Shown: positions 27,465 through 35,785, counted from the first letter of the stretch. The stretch is DNA of 64,000 nt from Paludibacteraceae bacterium (GCA_017450685.1 JAFSTB010000028.1:1-64000), one strand, 5' to 3'. Notes: generated by a model not told the origin, from the letters alone. Numbers and translations are program-made.

Positions 27465-28391
27465 TTATCTGACAAAATTGGTAGTGTTAGGCTGTTGTCC
27501 TTTACCGAAAGCCACTCCCACTTCACGGGCAGCGTCAATGCGTTGTTTTTCCAGATCCACTTTGTCGGTGTATTGTCTGAACTCCAATTCCACATCTTCT
27601 CTTACTCGGCTACGAATGTCGGTTATGAGTTTATCCACTTCGGGTCGGCATTGTGCATCGGGTTCTATCTCACTTATTTTAAGAGCGATAGCGCGTGCTG
27701 CCTCTTGGTTTTGCGTAGCAGCCCATATAGCGCGTGATTCGGCAAGCAGTTGGTCGCAGCGATAGTTGGTATATTCTCTCCAATAGGTTTTTATAAGGCT
27801 CAGAGCCTCGTTATAATACTTACTATCCACAGGGAAGGCGCACACTATAGACAGGGCTTTCTCATACCGGTGCACTTCCGCAGCGGCTTTGGCTTCCATA
27901 AAGAGGCGTGTGGCTTGAGTGTCGTACCAGTCCACTATCTTCGTCTTGCCGTCGGCAATGAAACGTTTGAGTTCGTTGCTTTGCAGATTGATATGTTTGA
28001 CAGCATCTTGGTAGCAGCGTGTCCGGTCGGTGCCTAACCCTTTGGCAGTGAAGGTGGTGGTGGCGTAGATACGTTTATCCACAGCGTCCACTATATAGAG
28101 GGTGAAGTCGATTATTTGAGCCACTTGTGCCGGTGCCGTGGGCATAACCTCTGTCTGTTGCGGGATTGCCACTACGGTCAGTACAAAGCGGTTAAGAGGG
28201 TCTTGGGTAAGAATACCGTTCTGTGTCAATAAGGCATTCAGTTTGTTCTCCACCTGCACCTTGGCATTGGTAGGGAAAGGTTCTACCAAGTTATCCACTG
28301 ACACACTCAGAGCGAGGTTCTGACCTTTGTCTTGTGCGCACAGAGCAAAAGTGAAACACAGGCTGAAGGCTAACATAAATATCTTTTTCAT
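27465..28391 (-). CDS. Exported protein of unknown function (operon member 4)
   Basis: The 308-aa product has a signal peptide (cleavage after FALCAQ, about residue 19). The N-terminal half (about 25-165) is a mixed alpha/beta domain with strands VQVENKLNALLTQNGIL, RFVLTVVAIP and DFTLYIVDAVDKRIYATTT, reminiscent of CsgG/LPP20-type lipoprotein domains that make a small oligomeric periplasmic fold. The C-terminal half (about 170-300) is helical (FMEAKAAAEVHRYEKALSIV...), TPR-like. The CsgG relation is my inference from pattern only. It is 34 bases after the DUF6175-like gene. Confidence 0.72.
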   Translation of the reverse strand: MKKIFMLAFSLCFTFALCAQDKGQNLALSVSVDNLVEPFPTNAKVQVENKLNALLTQNGILTQDPLNRFVLTVVAIPQQTEVMPTAPAQVAQIIDFTLYIVDAVDKRIYATTTFTAKGLGTDRTRCYQDAVKHINLQSNELKRFIADGKTKIVDWYDTQATRLFMEAKAAAEVHRYEKALSIVCAFPVDSKYYNEALSLIKTYWREYTNYRCDQLLAESRAIWAATQNQEAARAIALKISEIEPDAQCRPEVDKLITDIRSRVREDVELEFRQYTDKVDLEKQRIDAAREVGVAFGKGQQPNTTNFVR

Positions 28392-28425
28392 AGCGAATTG
28401 CGTTTTAGTGGTTATTTAGACTTGC

Positions 28426-29385
28426 TTACTTATCTCCTAACACCAGCACCACTTTACCCAGTCCTCTGTTCATCAGTTTGACGGGTAGATTATAAGGTGC
28501 TTTTCTTAGTACGTTCCTCAGTTGTCTGCCCCACATCTCAGCGTCCATAGCCATACCATTGTCGTTGTAAAGGGGTATGCGCACTTGTTCGTAGGACATA
28601 AAGTTCTCGGTCATATTGAGTTTTGAGAAGCGGTGAGCGACGGTGTTGTCGTACATCCATTGGTCGATTATCTCGCTCAGTTCTGTACCTGAGTCGAACT
28701 CTGTTTCGAGGTCCACTCCTAAGGCATTACCTTGGAAGACACGTATTTCGAGTGCTATCTCTCTGCCGTTAGCGAACATATCCTCGAAGTGTCGTTGGAG
28801 GTTAGCGTTGAAGTTGTCGATATTGGCTATCACTGCTTCTTGGAGCAGCACCGGCACTTCGGCTGCGAAAGAGGGAGAGCCTACACCTTGTGCTGAAGCC
28901 ACGCTCTTACCCGTATAAGCATCTTTGGCTTCAAGTATATAGGTGAGTGTTTTTTTCGGACCTGTGGTTTTGACATCCCAGTTCAGATAGATGATGATAT
29001 CTGCTTTAGCGGTACGCAGCAGTCGGTCGATGGGTGACTCTGCCAACTCCAGACCGCTCTTACTCTGTGTGAACATCTCCTCTGTCTGACTCTGCTGTAG
29101 GTTCTTGAGTGTCTGCTCGAGGTCTTTGAGTGGGAAGTCGCGTTCAGCCATCAGGTTATTGAGGGTGGAGATAGCGAGGTTAAGGTCGGTATTCTCTTGC
29201 AGGGCTTTGCGGTAGTCAGGTACGCGAACGACGCGACCGCCGGTGTCATAGTCTTCAAGGAAGCCGTTGTTGTTGCACCAGTTATCAGAGGGAACGACCA
29301 TCAAAGTCGGTTTTTTGGCTTGACTGAATGCCACTAATGAAGCGGCAAGAAAGAGAGCAGATAAAATGAACTTTTTCATAGTCAT
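28426..29385 (-). CDS. Exported DUF6175-like protein (operon member 3)
   Basis: The 319-aa product has a signal peptide (MKKFILSALFLAASLVAFSQ). The segments PTLMVVPSDNWCNNNGF, VPDYRKALQENTDLNLAIS, ADIIIYLNWDVKTTGPKK and SVASAQGVGSPSFAAEVPVLL match what I recall as DUF6175, a Bacteroidales family of unknown function. The start overlaps the preceding stop by one base (TAATG), and a second ATG two codons later is also possible. Function unknown; context is the exported-protein operon. Confidence 0.75.
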   Translation of the reverse strand: MTMKKFILSALFLAASLVAFSQAKKPTLMVVPSDNWCNNNGFLEDYDTGGRVVRVPDYRKALQENTDLNLAISTLNNLMAERDFPLKDLEQTLKNLQQSQTEEMFTQSKSGLELAESPIDRLLRTAKADIIIYLNWDVKTTGPKKTLTYILEAKDAYTGKSVASAQGVGSPSFAAEVPVLLQEAVIANIDNFNANLQRHFEDMFANGREIALEIRVFQGNALGVDLETEFDSGTELSEIIDQWMYDNTVAHRFSKLNMTENFMSYEQVRIPLYNDNGMAMDAEMWGRQLRNVLRKAPYNLPVKLMNRGLGKVVLVLGDK

Positions 29386-29879
29386 TATTTTTTTATTATT
29401 CCATCTTGTATCAGTTTGTCTTTCAGTTTCTGTCTATTAACCAGCACTGTCACTTGCGCCACAGTCTGTGCATCGGTGCGTGAGTAGTTGGTGGTGACGG
29501 TTCGTTTGGTTTTGATAGAGCAGTATTTTTCAAACTCTTTGTCGTTGCCGAACAAAGCGTTAACATAGTCGGCATATTTCTCTTGGGCATTGAGTTCGGT
29601 GATGAGTGGTCTAAGTACGGAAGTGGCTTGTGTGTTGGTGCCTGACTGTATCTGTATATCTTTGAACATCACATCATAGACGGCAGTGCGACGTGCGTTT
29701 TGGTAAGCACGTGCGGCATTACGTCCCCTACCCCATACGCGCAGTGTATAGTTGCCATCCAGACTATTGGCAATCACCTTGCTCTCAAAATCATAATAGG
29801 CTTCGGCGCGGTGCGTTCCGCAAGAAGCGAGATAGAGCATCATCCCTAAGAAAGGAATAAGTAATAAGAGTTTTTTCAT
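29385..29879 (-). CDS. Lipoprotein of unknown function (operon member 2), paralog of member 1
   Basis: The 164-aa product has a lipoprotein signal (MLYLASCG; lipid-modified Cys at residue 20). The rest is similar in sequence to the next upstream gene: YDVMFKDIQ versus HGIIFKGYS, RPLITELNAQEKYADYVNALF versus RPLVTNPGVEMEYEDYFKSFF, and VLVNRQKLKDKLIQDGIIKK versus ISVRKDELRKALEQAGVIKA. The shared fold is LPP20/FlgO-like in flavour (short alpha/beta domain). It is coupled to the DUF6175-like gene by a one-base overlap. Function unknown. Confidence 0.78.
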   Translation of the reverse strand: MKKLLLLIPFLGMMLYLASCGTHRAEAYYDFESKVIANSLDGNYTLRVWGRGRNAARAYQNARRTAVYDVMFKDIQIQSGTNTQATSVLRPLITELNAQEKYADYVNALFGNDKEFEKYCSIKTKRTVTTNYSRTDAQTVAQVTVLVNRQKLKDKLIQDGIIKK

Positions 29880-29900
29880 AGGATTGAAGATTGTTGATTA

Positions 29901-30407
29901 TTAGAAACCTGCATTGAGGGCTTTTATTACGCCTGCTTGTTCGAGTGCTTTTCTCAGTTCGTCTTTGCGGACGGAGATGACCGTACCTATCTTATACTCT
30001 TTTCCCACTTTCACAGTCTCATAAGTGCCGTTGAGTGCAGAGGCATAGCGGCGGAAGTTACCGTCTTTGGAATCGAAGAAACTTTTGAAATAGTCTTCAT
30101 ATTCCATTTCCACGCCGGGGTTGGTGACCAATGGTCGTTGAGCCACACAACCGTTAGCACCTGAATAGCCTTTGAAGATAATGCCGTGCACGGCGTTCTT
30201 CAAGCATTGGTCGGCTGCCACTTGTTTCTTTTTGGAATAACTCCACACTTTAACCAGAAAAGTGCCTTGTGCACCGTTGCCAGCACATTCTATCTCATAA
30301 CGAAAACGTTCGGTATCCTTATTTGCTTTTTTCTTGGCTACGGCTTGTGCATTAACAAGCGAGACGGCAAACAGTGTTGCCAAAAGGATTAACAATGTTT
30401 TTTTCAT
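29901..30407 (-). CDS. Exported protein of unknown function (operon member 1), paralog of member 2
   Basis: The 168-aa product has a cleavable signal (LLATLFAVSLVNAQ) and lacks a lipobox, unlike its paralog in the next gene. It keeps the three similarity blocks noted for that gene. N-terminal positively charged stretch AVAKKKANKDTERFRYEIEC. It opens the six-gene operon, 40 bases after RlmB. Function unknown. Confidence 0.78.
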   Translation of the reverse strand: MKKTLLILLATLFAVSLVNAQAVAKKKANKDTERFRYEIECAGNGAQGTFLVKVWSYSKKKQVAADQCLKNAVHGIIFKGYSGANGCVAQRPLVTNPGVEMEYEDYFKSFFDSKDGNFRRYASALNGTYETVKVGKEYKIGTVISVRKDELRKALEQAGVIKALNAGF

Positions 30408-30447
30408 AGACGAAAATATTGATTGATGGTTTATTTATACGCGGGGT

Positions 30448-31290
30448 CTAACCGTTGTTTCTTTGTCTGAGGGCTTCGTACATCATTATACCCGCAGCCA
30501 CCGACACATTGAGACTTTCGATTGTGCCTGCCATAGGGATACGGACTTTCACATCGCATATTTCGAGGTTCTTTTCATATATCCCTTTCTCCTCATTTCC
30601 CATAACGATGGCCAATGGACGGGTCATATCTGTTTGGGTGTAAAGCAAGTCGGTATGTTCGGTTGCAGCCACAAGTGTCAGTCCGGCTTCTTTTAGATAC
30701 TGCAAAGTCTGTGCCAAACTGTCTGTTTTGCAGACGGGTAATGTATGAAGTGCGCCTGCCGATGTCTTGACGGCATCGCCGGTGATGGCTGCGCTGCCTT
30801 TGGTGCTAATGACCAAAGCGTGTGCTCCTGCGCAAGAGGCAGTACGGGCTATAGCGCCGAAATTGCGGACATCGGTAACACCATCCAGCACCATTATAAG
30901 GGGTGTCTCACCGCGTTCAAAGACCTCTGTCACCACCTCTTCCACGCTGTAGAACTCAATAGGTGAGAGGAAAGCGATGACCCCTTGGTGGTTTTTGTCG
31001 GTGAACTGATTAAGTCGTTCTACCGGCACACGCTGCACCTGCGTAGAAGCGAGGGCTTGATTAGCCTGCAAACGGTCTAACAACTGTCGAGCCAAGGCTG
31101 AAGACATATCACGACGGATGAGCACCTTGTCTAAGGTCTTACCTGCGTCGATAGCCTCAATGACAGCGTGCAAACCGAAGATCATCTCTTTCTGTTTAGG
31201 TCTTTGTTGAGCGTATGCACGGTTGTGCGACCTATTGTAAGTGCGAGAGGAGGTAGTGTCGGGTGTGGGGTTGGTTGATTTATAGAACAT
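30448..31290 (-). CDS. rlmB: 23S rRNA (guanosine-2'-O)-methyltransferase RlmB (TrmH family)
   Basis: SPOUT-fold methyltransferase that 2'-O-methylates G2251 (E. coli numbering) of 23S rRNA. The substrate-binding N-domain starts at about residue 36 (MIFGLHAVIEAIDAG) and the SPOUT core contains motif 1 LDGVTDVRNFGAIARTA (about 142-158), motif 2 LAIVMGNEEKGI and motif 3 IPMAGTIESLNVSVAAGIMMYE, forming the knot. A basic N-terminal extension of about 35 residues (Arg/Asn/Gln-rich) precedes it; the ATG at residue 36 is an alternative start. It follows the HprK-like gene by 7 bases. Confidence 0.93.
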   Translation of the reverse strand: MFYKSTNPTPDTTSSRTYNRSHNRAYAQQRPKQKEMIFGLHAVIEAIDAGKTLDKVLIRRDMSSALARQLLDRLQANQALASTQVQRVPVERLNQFTDKNHQGVIAFLSPIEFYSVEEVVTEVFERGETPLIMVLDGVTDVRNFGAIARTASCAGAHALVISTKGSAAITGDAVKTSAGALHTLPVCKTDSLAQTLQYLKEAGLTLVAATEHTDLLYTQTDMTRPLAIVMGNEEKGIYEKNLEICDVKVRIPMAGTIESLNVSVAAGIMMYEALRQRNNG

Positions 31291-31296
31291 CGTTTC

Positions 31297-32196
31297 TTAT
31301 TGTTGTTTCACCGCTTTGAAGCATACTTGTGCTGCGTCTGTATCGGGCAGACAGTCAAGGTGGTAGAGTGGTTGTAGGGTTATCATTTGAGATATAGTGT
31401 CATATAGTGCGTCCATGGCGACGGGGTCGATTTTGAGTCCGCTGGCGGAAGAGAGCATATAAGCGTATGCTTCCGGCAGTCGCAATGGTTGAGCCTCGTT
31501 GTGTGGTGCCTGGTCTAACTTCACTATGCCTCCCACCACTGCTTGACGGTTGATATAGCATGGTGTCTTGCCGCTCCATGGCGAGCCATAGACGCGCAAT
31601 ACAGGTTTGCCGTCTTCCTCTTGTAGTCGCAGGATGGGGTTATCGTCGTTGAGCAGCCAAGCGTCGGAAAAAGCCTTGAGCCATTGGCGTGCGTGAGTGG
31701 ACTTGCCGGTGCCGGACTTGCCTAAGAACAGATAACCTCTGTCGTCTTTGACCACCACGGCAGCGTGCATCTCCAATGTGTGGTATTGAACGGTGGAGAA
31801 AGCATAGGTGAGCATAGCGGCGTTGTTGATGGCAAAAGACATCTTGTTTTGTTGGAGCACGTGCATCCTCACATCACTATAATCGGCGGAAATAAAGAGA
31901 TAAAAGACGGTAGGTGTCTCTTTGTACATCGACACGGCGATAAGCCAACCGTTGTCGGTCTTATTAACCTCTATGCGCGGCATATCCGTCTCAGTGGCAT
32001 CGGTGAAGAGGTTATGATGCGGCATGTCTTCTATCTTGTCGTCGGTGAGTTGAAGACAGAAACGGCAGTCTAAGGTCAGTGCTTCCTGCTCAGGGATGAG
32101 GAATGGTTCATAGTTACCGAGAGGCAAGTCACAACCCTCGGGCAATTGTATGGCGAAGACGTGTTCCGCTACTCTATAATACCTGCGTTCTGCCAT
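31297..32196 (-). CDS. HPr kinase-like P-loop protein (PqqD-associated)
   Basis: A 299-aa protein with a P-loop GKSGTGKST (159-167) inside the HPr-kinase-type fold and a later WLLNDDNPIL segment, which could hold the acidic Mg-binding residues. It lacks the N-terminal domain of true HprK, which fits the group of stand-alone HprK-like proteins found beside PqqD and S26 peptidase genes in Bacteroidales. The likely job is ATP-dependent phosphorylation or binding of a small molecule or peptide; the substrate is unknown. Its start overlaps the PqqD-like gene by 28 bases. Confidence 0.82.
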   Translation of the reverse strand: MAERRYYRVAEHVFAIQLPEGCDLPLGNYEPFLIPEQEALTLDCRFCLQLTDDKIEDMPHHNLFTDATETDMPRIEVNKTDNGWLIAVSMYKETPTVFYLFISADYSDVRMHVLQQNKMSFAINNAAMLTYAFSTVQYHTLEMHAAVVVKDDRGYLFLGKSGTGKSTHARQWLKAFSDAWLLNDDNPILRLQEEDGKPVLRVYGSPWSGKTPCYINRQAVVGGIVKLDQAPHNEAQPLRLPEAYAYMLSSASGLKIDPVAMDALYDTISQMITLQPLYHLDCLPDTDAAQVCFKAVKQQ

Positions 32197-32438
32197 GCTT
32201 CACATGTGTTTTGTGCATCTTGCAATGCTTGTTCTTCACTCACCTCATATTCTTCGAGCAGATAGTCAGCCAATCGCTTGGCATCAAAGTCCGTTCCGTC
32301 TGCCACTTTTTTCCAAAGATAGGCAGCGGTCTCGTTCATAGTGATCATCTTGTTGAAGTTAATCTGCTCAATGCTTTCACCCACGAGAATGAACTCGTTA
32401 CCTAACGGGCGCAGTTTGAATCCTTGTTTTGCTTTCAT
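32169..32438 (-). CDS. PqqD-like stand-alone RRE protein
   Basis: An 89-aa protein of the PqqD fold (RiPP recognition element): N-terminal beta hairpins (MKAKQGFKLRPLGNEFILV) followed by INFNKMITMNETAAYLWKKV and the helical FDAKRLADYLLEEYEVSEEQALQDAQNTC. In peptide-natural-product pathways this fold binds the leader peptide and hands it to a modifying enzyme. No radical-SAM or YcaO gene and no candidate precursor ORF is seen within the flanking gaps, which are only 7-46 bases. An ATG at 32477 would add 13 residues; the later one is preferred because the family starts there. Confidence 0.85.
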   Translation of the reverse strand: MKAKQGFKLRPLGNEFILVGESIEQINFNKMITMNETAAYLWKKVADGTDFDAKRLADYLLEEYEVSEEQALQDAQNTCEAWQNAGIIE

Positions 32439-32484
32439 TGTTGATTTATCTATTGTATGCTTTTGAGGGAACGTCATATTCCCG

Positions 32485-32940
32485 TTAATTGTACATATAT
32501 TTGCGTATTGTATGTCTATACACTTTGAGCCAGAACCATCTGGGTCGGCACAGTGTTCGCCATATCCATCCGTTGGTTATCCATTTGCGGTGTCCCCACG
32601 GTGTCTCTATCCGAACAACCGTTCCGAGTATATCGTTTTTCATACAATGTTCCTCACCTCTGATGTTGCCGTCGCCTTTCATGGTCACTTGTTCGCCTTG
32701 CACTGCCACCACGCGGTGCAGGACGAAGCACAGTTGTTGGTCGGGATAAGCAGGCAGTTGTGCCAGACAGATGTCCCCCACTCTCACCTTCTGTTTTTTC
32801 AGGAGTACGACCTTATCTTGTCCGCCTTCGATGAAGGGTCGCATACTGTCGCCTGTAGGCGTGAAGAGAACACGCTTACCTTCGGCGAGCATTCGACCTA
32901 TCTCAGGAATGAGTATATGATTGGCTATAAGGTGATTCAC
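32485..32940 (-). CDS. S24/S26-family (SipW/Sec11-like) peptidase
   Basis: A 151-aa signal-peptidase-like protein with a nucleophile Ser in GDSM (residue 32). In place of the usual catalytic Lys it has His75 in CFVLHRVVAV, as in the SipW/ER-type signal peptidases. There is no N-terminal membrane anchor; a Trp/Arg-rich C-terminus (about 119-148) could touch the membrane. It precedes the PqqD-like and HprK-like genes, an arrangement found in other Bacteroidales. Presumably it cuts a peptide handled by PqqD. The substrate is not encoded nearby. Confidence 0.82.
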   Translation of the reverse strand: MNHLIANHILIPEIGRMLAEGKRVLFTPTGDSMRPFIEGGQDKVVLLKKQKVRVGDICLAQLPAYPDQQLCFVLHRVVAVQGEQVTMKGDGNIRGEEHCMKNDILGTVVRIETPWGHRKWITNGWIWRTLCRPRWFWLKVYRHTIRKYMYN

Positions 32941-32963
32941 AGTTATATATCCTTTCTTCTTTT

Positions 32964-34265
32964 TTATTTGAGTCGGAGGAAGCCTATGCCGAAGCGTTCA
33001 ACGGCGGCACGTTCGAGGTCTTCTCTCACCGATGGGTCAGCAATGCGTATGAGTGCTTTGGCACGATCGGCTAACGGCAGGTTGCGCAGATAAGCGATGC
33101 CGTGTTCGGTGACTATATATTGTACTTGGAAGCGTGTGGTGACCACTCCTGCACCGGGTGCGAGACGTGGTACGATCTTCGACTGTCCTTTCTGTGTCTT
33201 GCTGGTCAGAGCAAGGAAACATTTGCCTCCTTCGCTCAGAGAAGCACCGTAGAAGAAATCGTGTTGTCCGCCCACGCCTGAGATGACGGTCTCGCCTATG
33301 GAGTCGGCACATATCTGTCCGGTCAAATCCACCTCGATGGCAGAGTTGATAGACATAGCCTTGGGGTTCTGGCGTATGACTTGCGGGTCGTTGGTATATG
33401 CCACATCGTGCAACTCGACGGTAGGGTTGTAGTCAAGGTAGTCATACAGTTTCTTTGAGCCTAACACCAATGACCCTACCGACTTACCCGGCAGCACTTT
33501 TTTCTGTGAGTTGTCTATCACTCCCGCCTCGATGAGCGGCAGCACGCCGTCGGTGATAGCCTCTGTATGCAGCCCCAGATGTTGGTGGTCACGCAGGGCA
33601 TTGATAACGGCATTGGGTATGCCGCCCACACCTATTTGCAGGGTGGCACCGTCGGGTATCTCGGCGGCTATATAATTGCCTATGCGTGTCTCTATGTCTG
33701 TTGGTGTGGGTGTGGGCACTTCAATAAGCGGTTCGTCGATACGGCAAACGGCATCCAGGCGCGACACATGTATCTTAGCCGGACCTTGTGTATGCGGTAT
33801 ATAACTATTCATCTGTGCGATGACCACCTTTGCACATTCGCAGCCTGAATAAGCGAGGTCGGCTGAAATACCGAAGGAGCAATAGCCGTTCTCATCTGGT
33901 GTGGACACTTGCAGCATCATCACGTCGCACCCTAACTGTCCGTTGCGGAACAGGCTTGGCACCTCACCCAAGAAAACGGGTATAGTGTCAGCCGTACCCT
34001 CACGCATGGCTTCACGCAGATAGTTAGGGACGAAGATACTGAGTGCGCGGAAAGAGTCGATATACTCTTTTTTGGCGTATGGTGCACCTTCGGGATGGAT
34101 GGCAAAACCGGAGATGAGTTTGACATCTCTCAGTTCGGCAGCTCGTTGAGTTAAGGCTTTGAGCAGAGCCATAGGAACGGATGTGGAACCTTGAATGACG
34201 ATAGTGTCACCCGAATGAACGAGTTGCACTGCCTCTTGCGGGGTTTGGTATATGATGTTTGCCAT
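32964..34265 (-). CDS. Acetyl-CoA hydrolase / CoA transferase family protein
   Basis: A 433-aa class-I-type CoA transferase (ACH1/butyryl-CoA:acetate, 4-hydroxybutyrate or succinyl-CoA:acetate type) that moves CoA between carboxylates. The glycine-rich QIGVGGIPNAVINAL segment (about 216-230), the catalytic Glu in NSAIEVDLTGQ, and SGVGGQHDFFYGAS and APGAGVVTTRFQVQYIVTEHG later are family marks. It lies between an aminotransferase and the S26/PqqD/HprK trio. Since IorAB is in the same region, a role in handling acyl-CoAs from amino-acid fermentation is likely but not proven. Confidence 0.88.
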   Translation of the reverse strand: MANIIYQTPQEAVQLVHSGDTIVIQGSTSVPMALLKALTQRAAELRDVKLISGFAIHPEGAPYAKKEYIDSFRALSIFVPNYLREAMREGTADTIPVFLGEVPSLFRNGQLGCDVMMLQVSTPDENGYCSFGISADLAYSGCECAKVVIAQMNSYIPHTQGPAKIHVSRLDAVCRIDEPLIEVPTPTPTDIETRIGNYIAAEIPDGATLQIGVGGIPNAVINALRDHQHLGLHTEAITDGVLPLIEAGVIDNSQKKVLPGKSVGSLVLGSKKLYDYLDYNPTVELHDVAYTNDPQVIRQNPKAMSINSAIEVDLTGQICADSIGETVISGVGGQHDFFYGASLSEGGKCFLALTSKTQKGQSKIVPRLAPGAGVVTTRFQVQYIVTEHGIAYLRNLPLADRAKALIRIADPSVREDLERAAVERFGIGFLRLK

Positions 34266-34276
34266 AGTGCCGGGGA

Positions 34277-35611
34277 TTAAGGGTGTTGGTTGCTAAAGTC
34301 TTCGTTGAATTTTTTGAGTCGTTTATCCAACTCTTCATATTGGTCTTCTCTTATTGCGCTGGCGCATCCTCTCATACCTTCTCTTTGTGCGCCGGTGGGA
34401 GCGAGTGCGATGGCGGAGACACCGTAATAAATCAGTTTATTGAGCATCTGTTCGCCTGTCCAATCTTTGTAGCCGAAGGTGAAGAAGAACCCGTTACCCA
34501 CATCTGAACCGTCGGCATCTTTATCATAGACGATATGGAAGCCGTTACGCACCATTATCTCTTTTATTCGTGCGGCGCGGCGTTCATATTCGCGTGTATG
34601 GTCCACAAAATTGAGTTTACCTTGACAGGCTGCTCTGAACATGGCAGCCATAGCGAACTGAACGGAGTGTGTCACGCCGGAGGAGAGGCTATAGAGTATG
34701 ATATAGACGAAGTTGCGCAAGAACTGTCCGTCGTTGCCATATCGTTTGCCCAATGACGGGAAGCAGCGGTGAGCGAGAGCGGGGTTGATAGCCACAATAG
34801 CACCTCTTTGTCCGGCATAGGAGAACATCTTGGATGAGGAGATCATGTGAACGCAGTCGTTGGTATAACGTCCTACGGAAGGTTGGTAAGGCGGCTCATA
34901 GGGAGTGCCGCGTTTCTTATCGCGGAAGTCCATATTGAGGTATGCCAAGTCCTCTATGACCAACACATTATATTTGGTTGCCAAACGTCCTATTATCTCC
35001 AACTCTCTTTCAGTGAGGCACATCCACGAGGGGTTGTTAGGGTTGGAGAAGAGCATGGCTGCTATGCGACCTGTTTGGAAATGGCGTTCCAACTCCTCTG
35101 CCAACTTTTCGCCTCGGAAGTCAGCCACGTCGAAGCAGTCCACTCTCACGCCAATCACTTTACATTGCTGTTTCTGCACGGGGAAGCAGGGGTCGATAAA
35201 GAGTACGGTATCACGTTGGGAGTCCAACTGCGCCATCGTCATATTAAGTGCGAAGGCGGCTTGCATTGACCCTACGGTAGGCACTATGCACTCGTCGGGT
35301 ATATCCAATCCCACGAAGGCTTTGACGAACTCCGAACCCCAGTGTTTGAGTTCGGGAATACCGGTGATGACGGGATACTTGGCACCATAGCCGGCAAGCA
35401 ACGCTTGGTGTTCGGCTTCTATACCTACCGCCTCTGAAGGAAGACCGGGCTCACCTAACTCCATGTGGATAAACTCCTGACCGGTGGCGCGCTCTATATC
35501 CTTAACCACACCTACTAACTGACGGATAGATGCCGCCCCAAGTTCGTGGGCATTGCGAAGCCCAAAGTCGATACATATATGATCAACCGTCTGCTTATTA
35601 AGTGGAAACAT
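34277..35611 (-). CDS. PLP-dependent aminotransferase, class I/II
   Basis: A fold-type I aminotransferase of 444 aa. The PLP lysine is K261 in SSSKMFSYAGQRG; SNPNNPSW near 189-196 and EDLAYLNMDFRD near 220-231 are the usual PLP-contact motifs. A likely aromatic or branched substrate is suggested by the nearby indolepyruvate oxidoreductase, but nothing in the sequence fixes it. Stop is 11 bases from the CoA transferase, so the two are cotranscribed. Confidence 0.9.
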   Translation of the reverse strand: MFPLNKQTVDHICIDFGLRNAHELGAASIRQLVGVVKDIERATGQEFIHMELGEPGLPSEAVGIEAEHQALLAGYGAKYPVITGIPELKHWGSEFVKAFVGLDIPDECIVPTVGSMQAAFALNMTMAQLDSQRDTVLFIDPCFPVQKQQCKVIGVRVDCFDVADFRGEKLAEELERHFQTGRIAAMLFSNPNNPSWMCLTERELEIIGRLATKYNVLVIEDLAYLNMDFRDKKRGTPYEPPYQPSVGRYTNDCVHMISSSKMFSYAGQRGAIVAINPALAHRCFPSLGKRYGNDGQFLRNFVYIILYSLSSGVTHSVQFAMAAMFRAACQGKLNFVDHTREYERRAARIKEIMVRNGFHIVYDKDADGSDVGNGFFFTFGYKDWTGEQMLNKLIYYGVSAIALAPTGAQREGMRGCASAIREDQYEELDKRLKKFNEDFSNQHP

Positions 35612-35632
35612 AATATAAAGGTTTTTATGTTG

Positions 35633-35785
35633 TTAGTCCAAGTCTTCAGGTTCAAAGAACTCCGTTACCACGTGGTTGATACCTTCCACCTCGGCAGAGG
35701 CACATATAAGATGGCTCAGCAGGCATGTCTGTATATGCACCTTAAGGGTGGTATAGAGAATCATATTTCGTCTTTGTCGTTTCAT
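35633..35785 (-). CDS. Small 50-aa ORF, unknown function
   Basis: ATG at 35785 overlaps the TGA of the exported protein gene (ATGA), and the TAA ends 21 bases before the aminotransferase ATG. The product is basic at the N-terminus (MKRQRRNMILYTTLKVHIQ) and acidic at the C-terminus (HVVTEFFEPEDLD), with a central ICASAEVEGI. No family recognised and no strong hydrophobic helix. The tight operon fit supports reality; a shorter start at residue 8 is possible. Chance is still possible because it is only 50 codons. Confidence 0.5.
   Translation of the reverse strand: MKRQRRNMILYTTLKVHIQTCLLSHLICASAEVEGINHVVTEFFEPEDLD

Noticed and set aside
27464..27595. N-terminal extension of the WG-repeat protein
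   Set aside because: It overlaps the upstream gene and would bury the signal peptide that starts at 27463.
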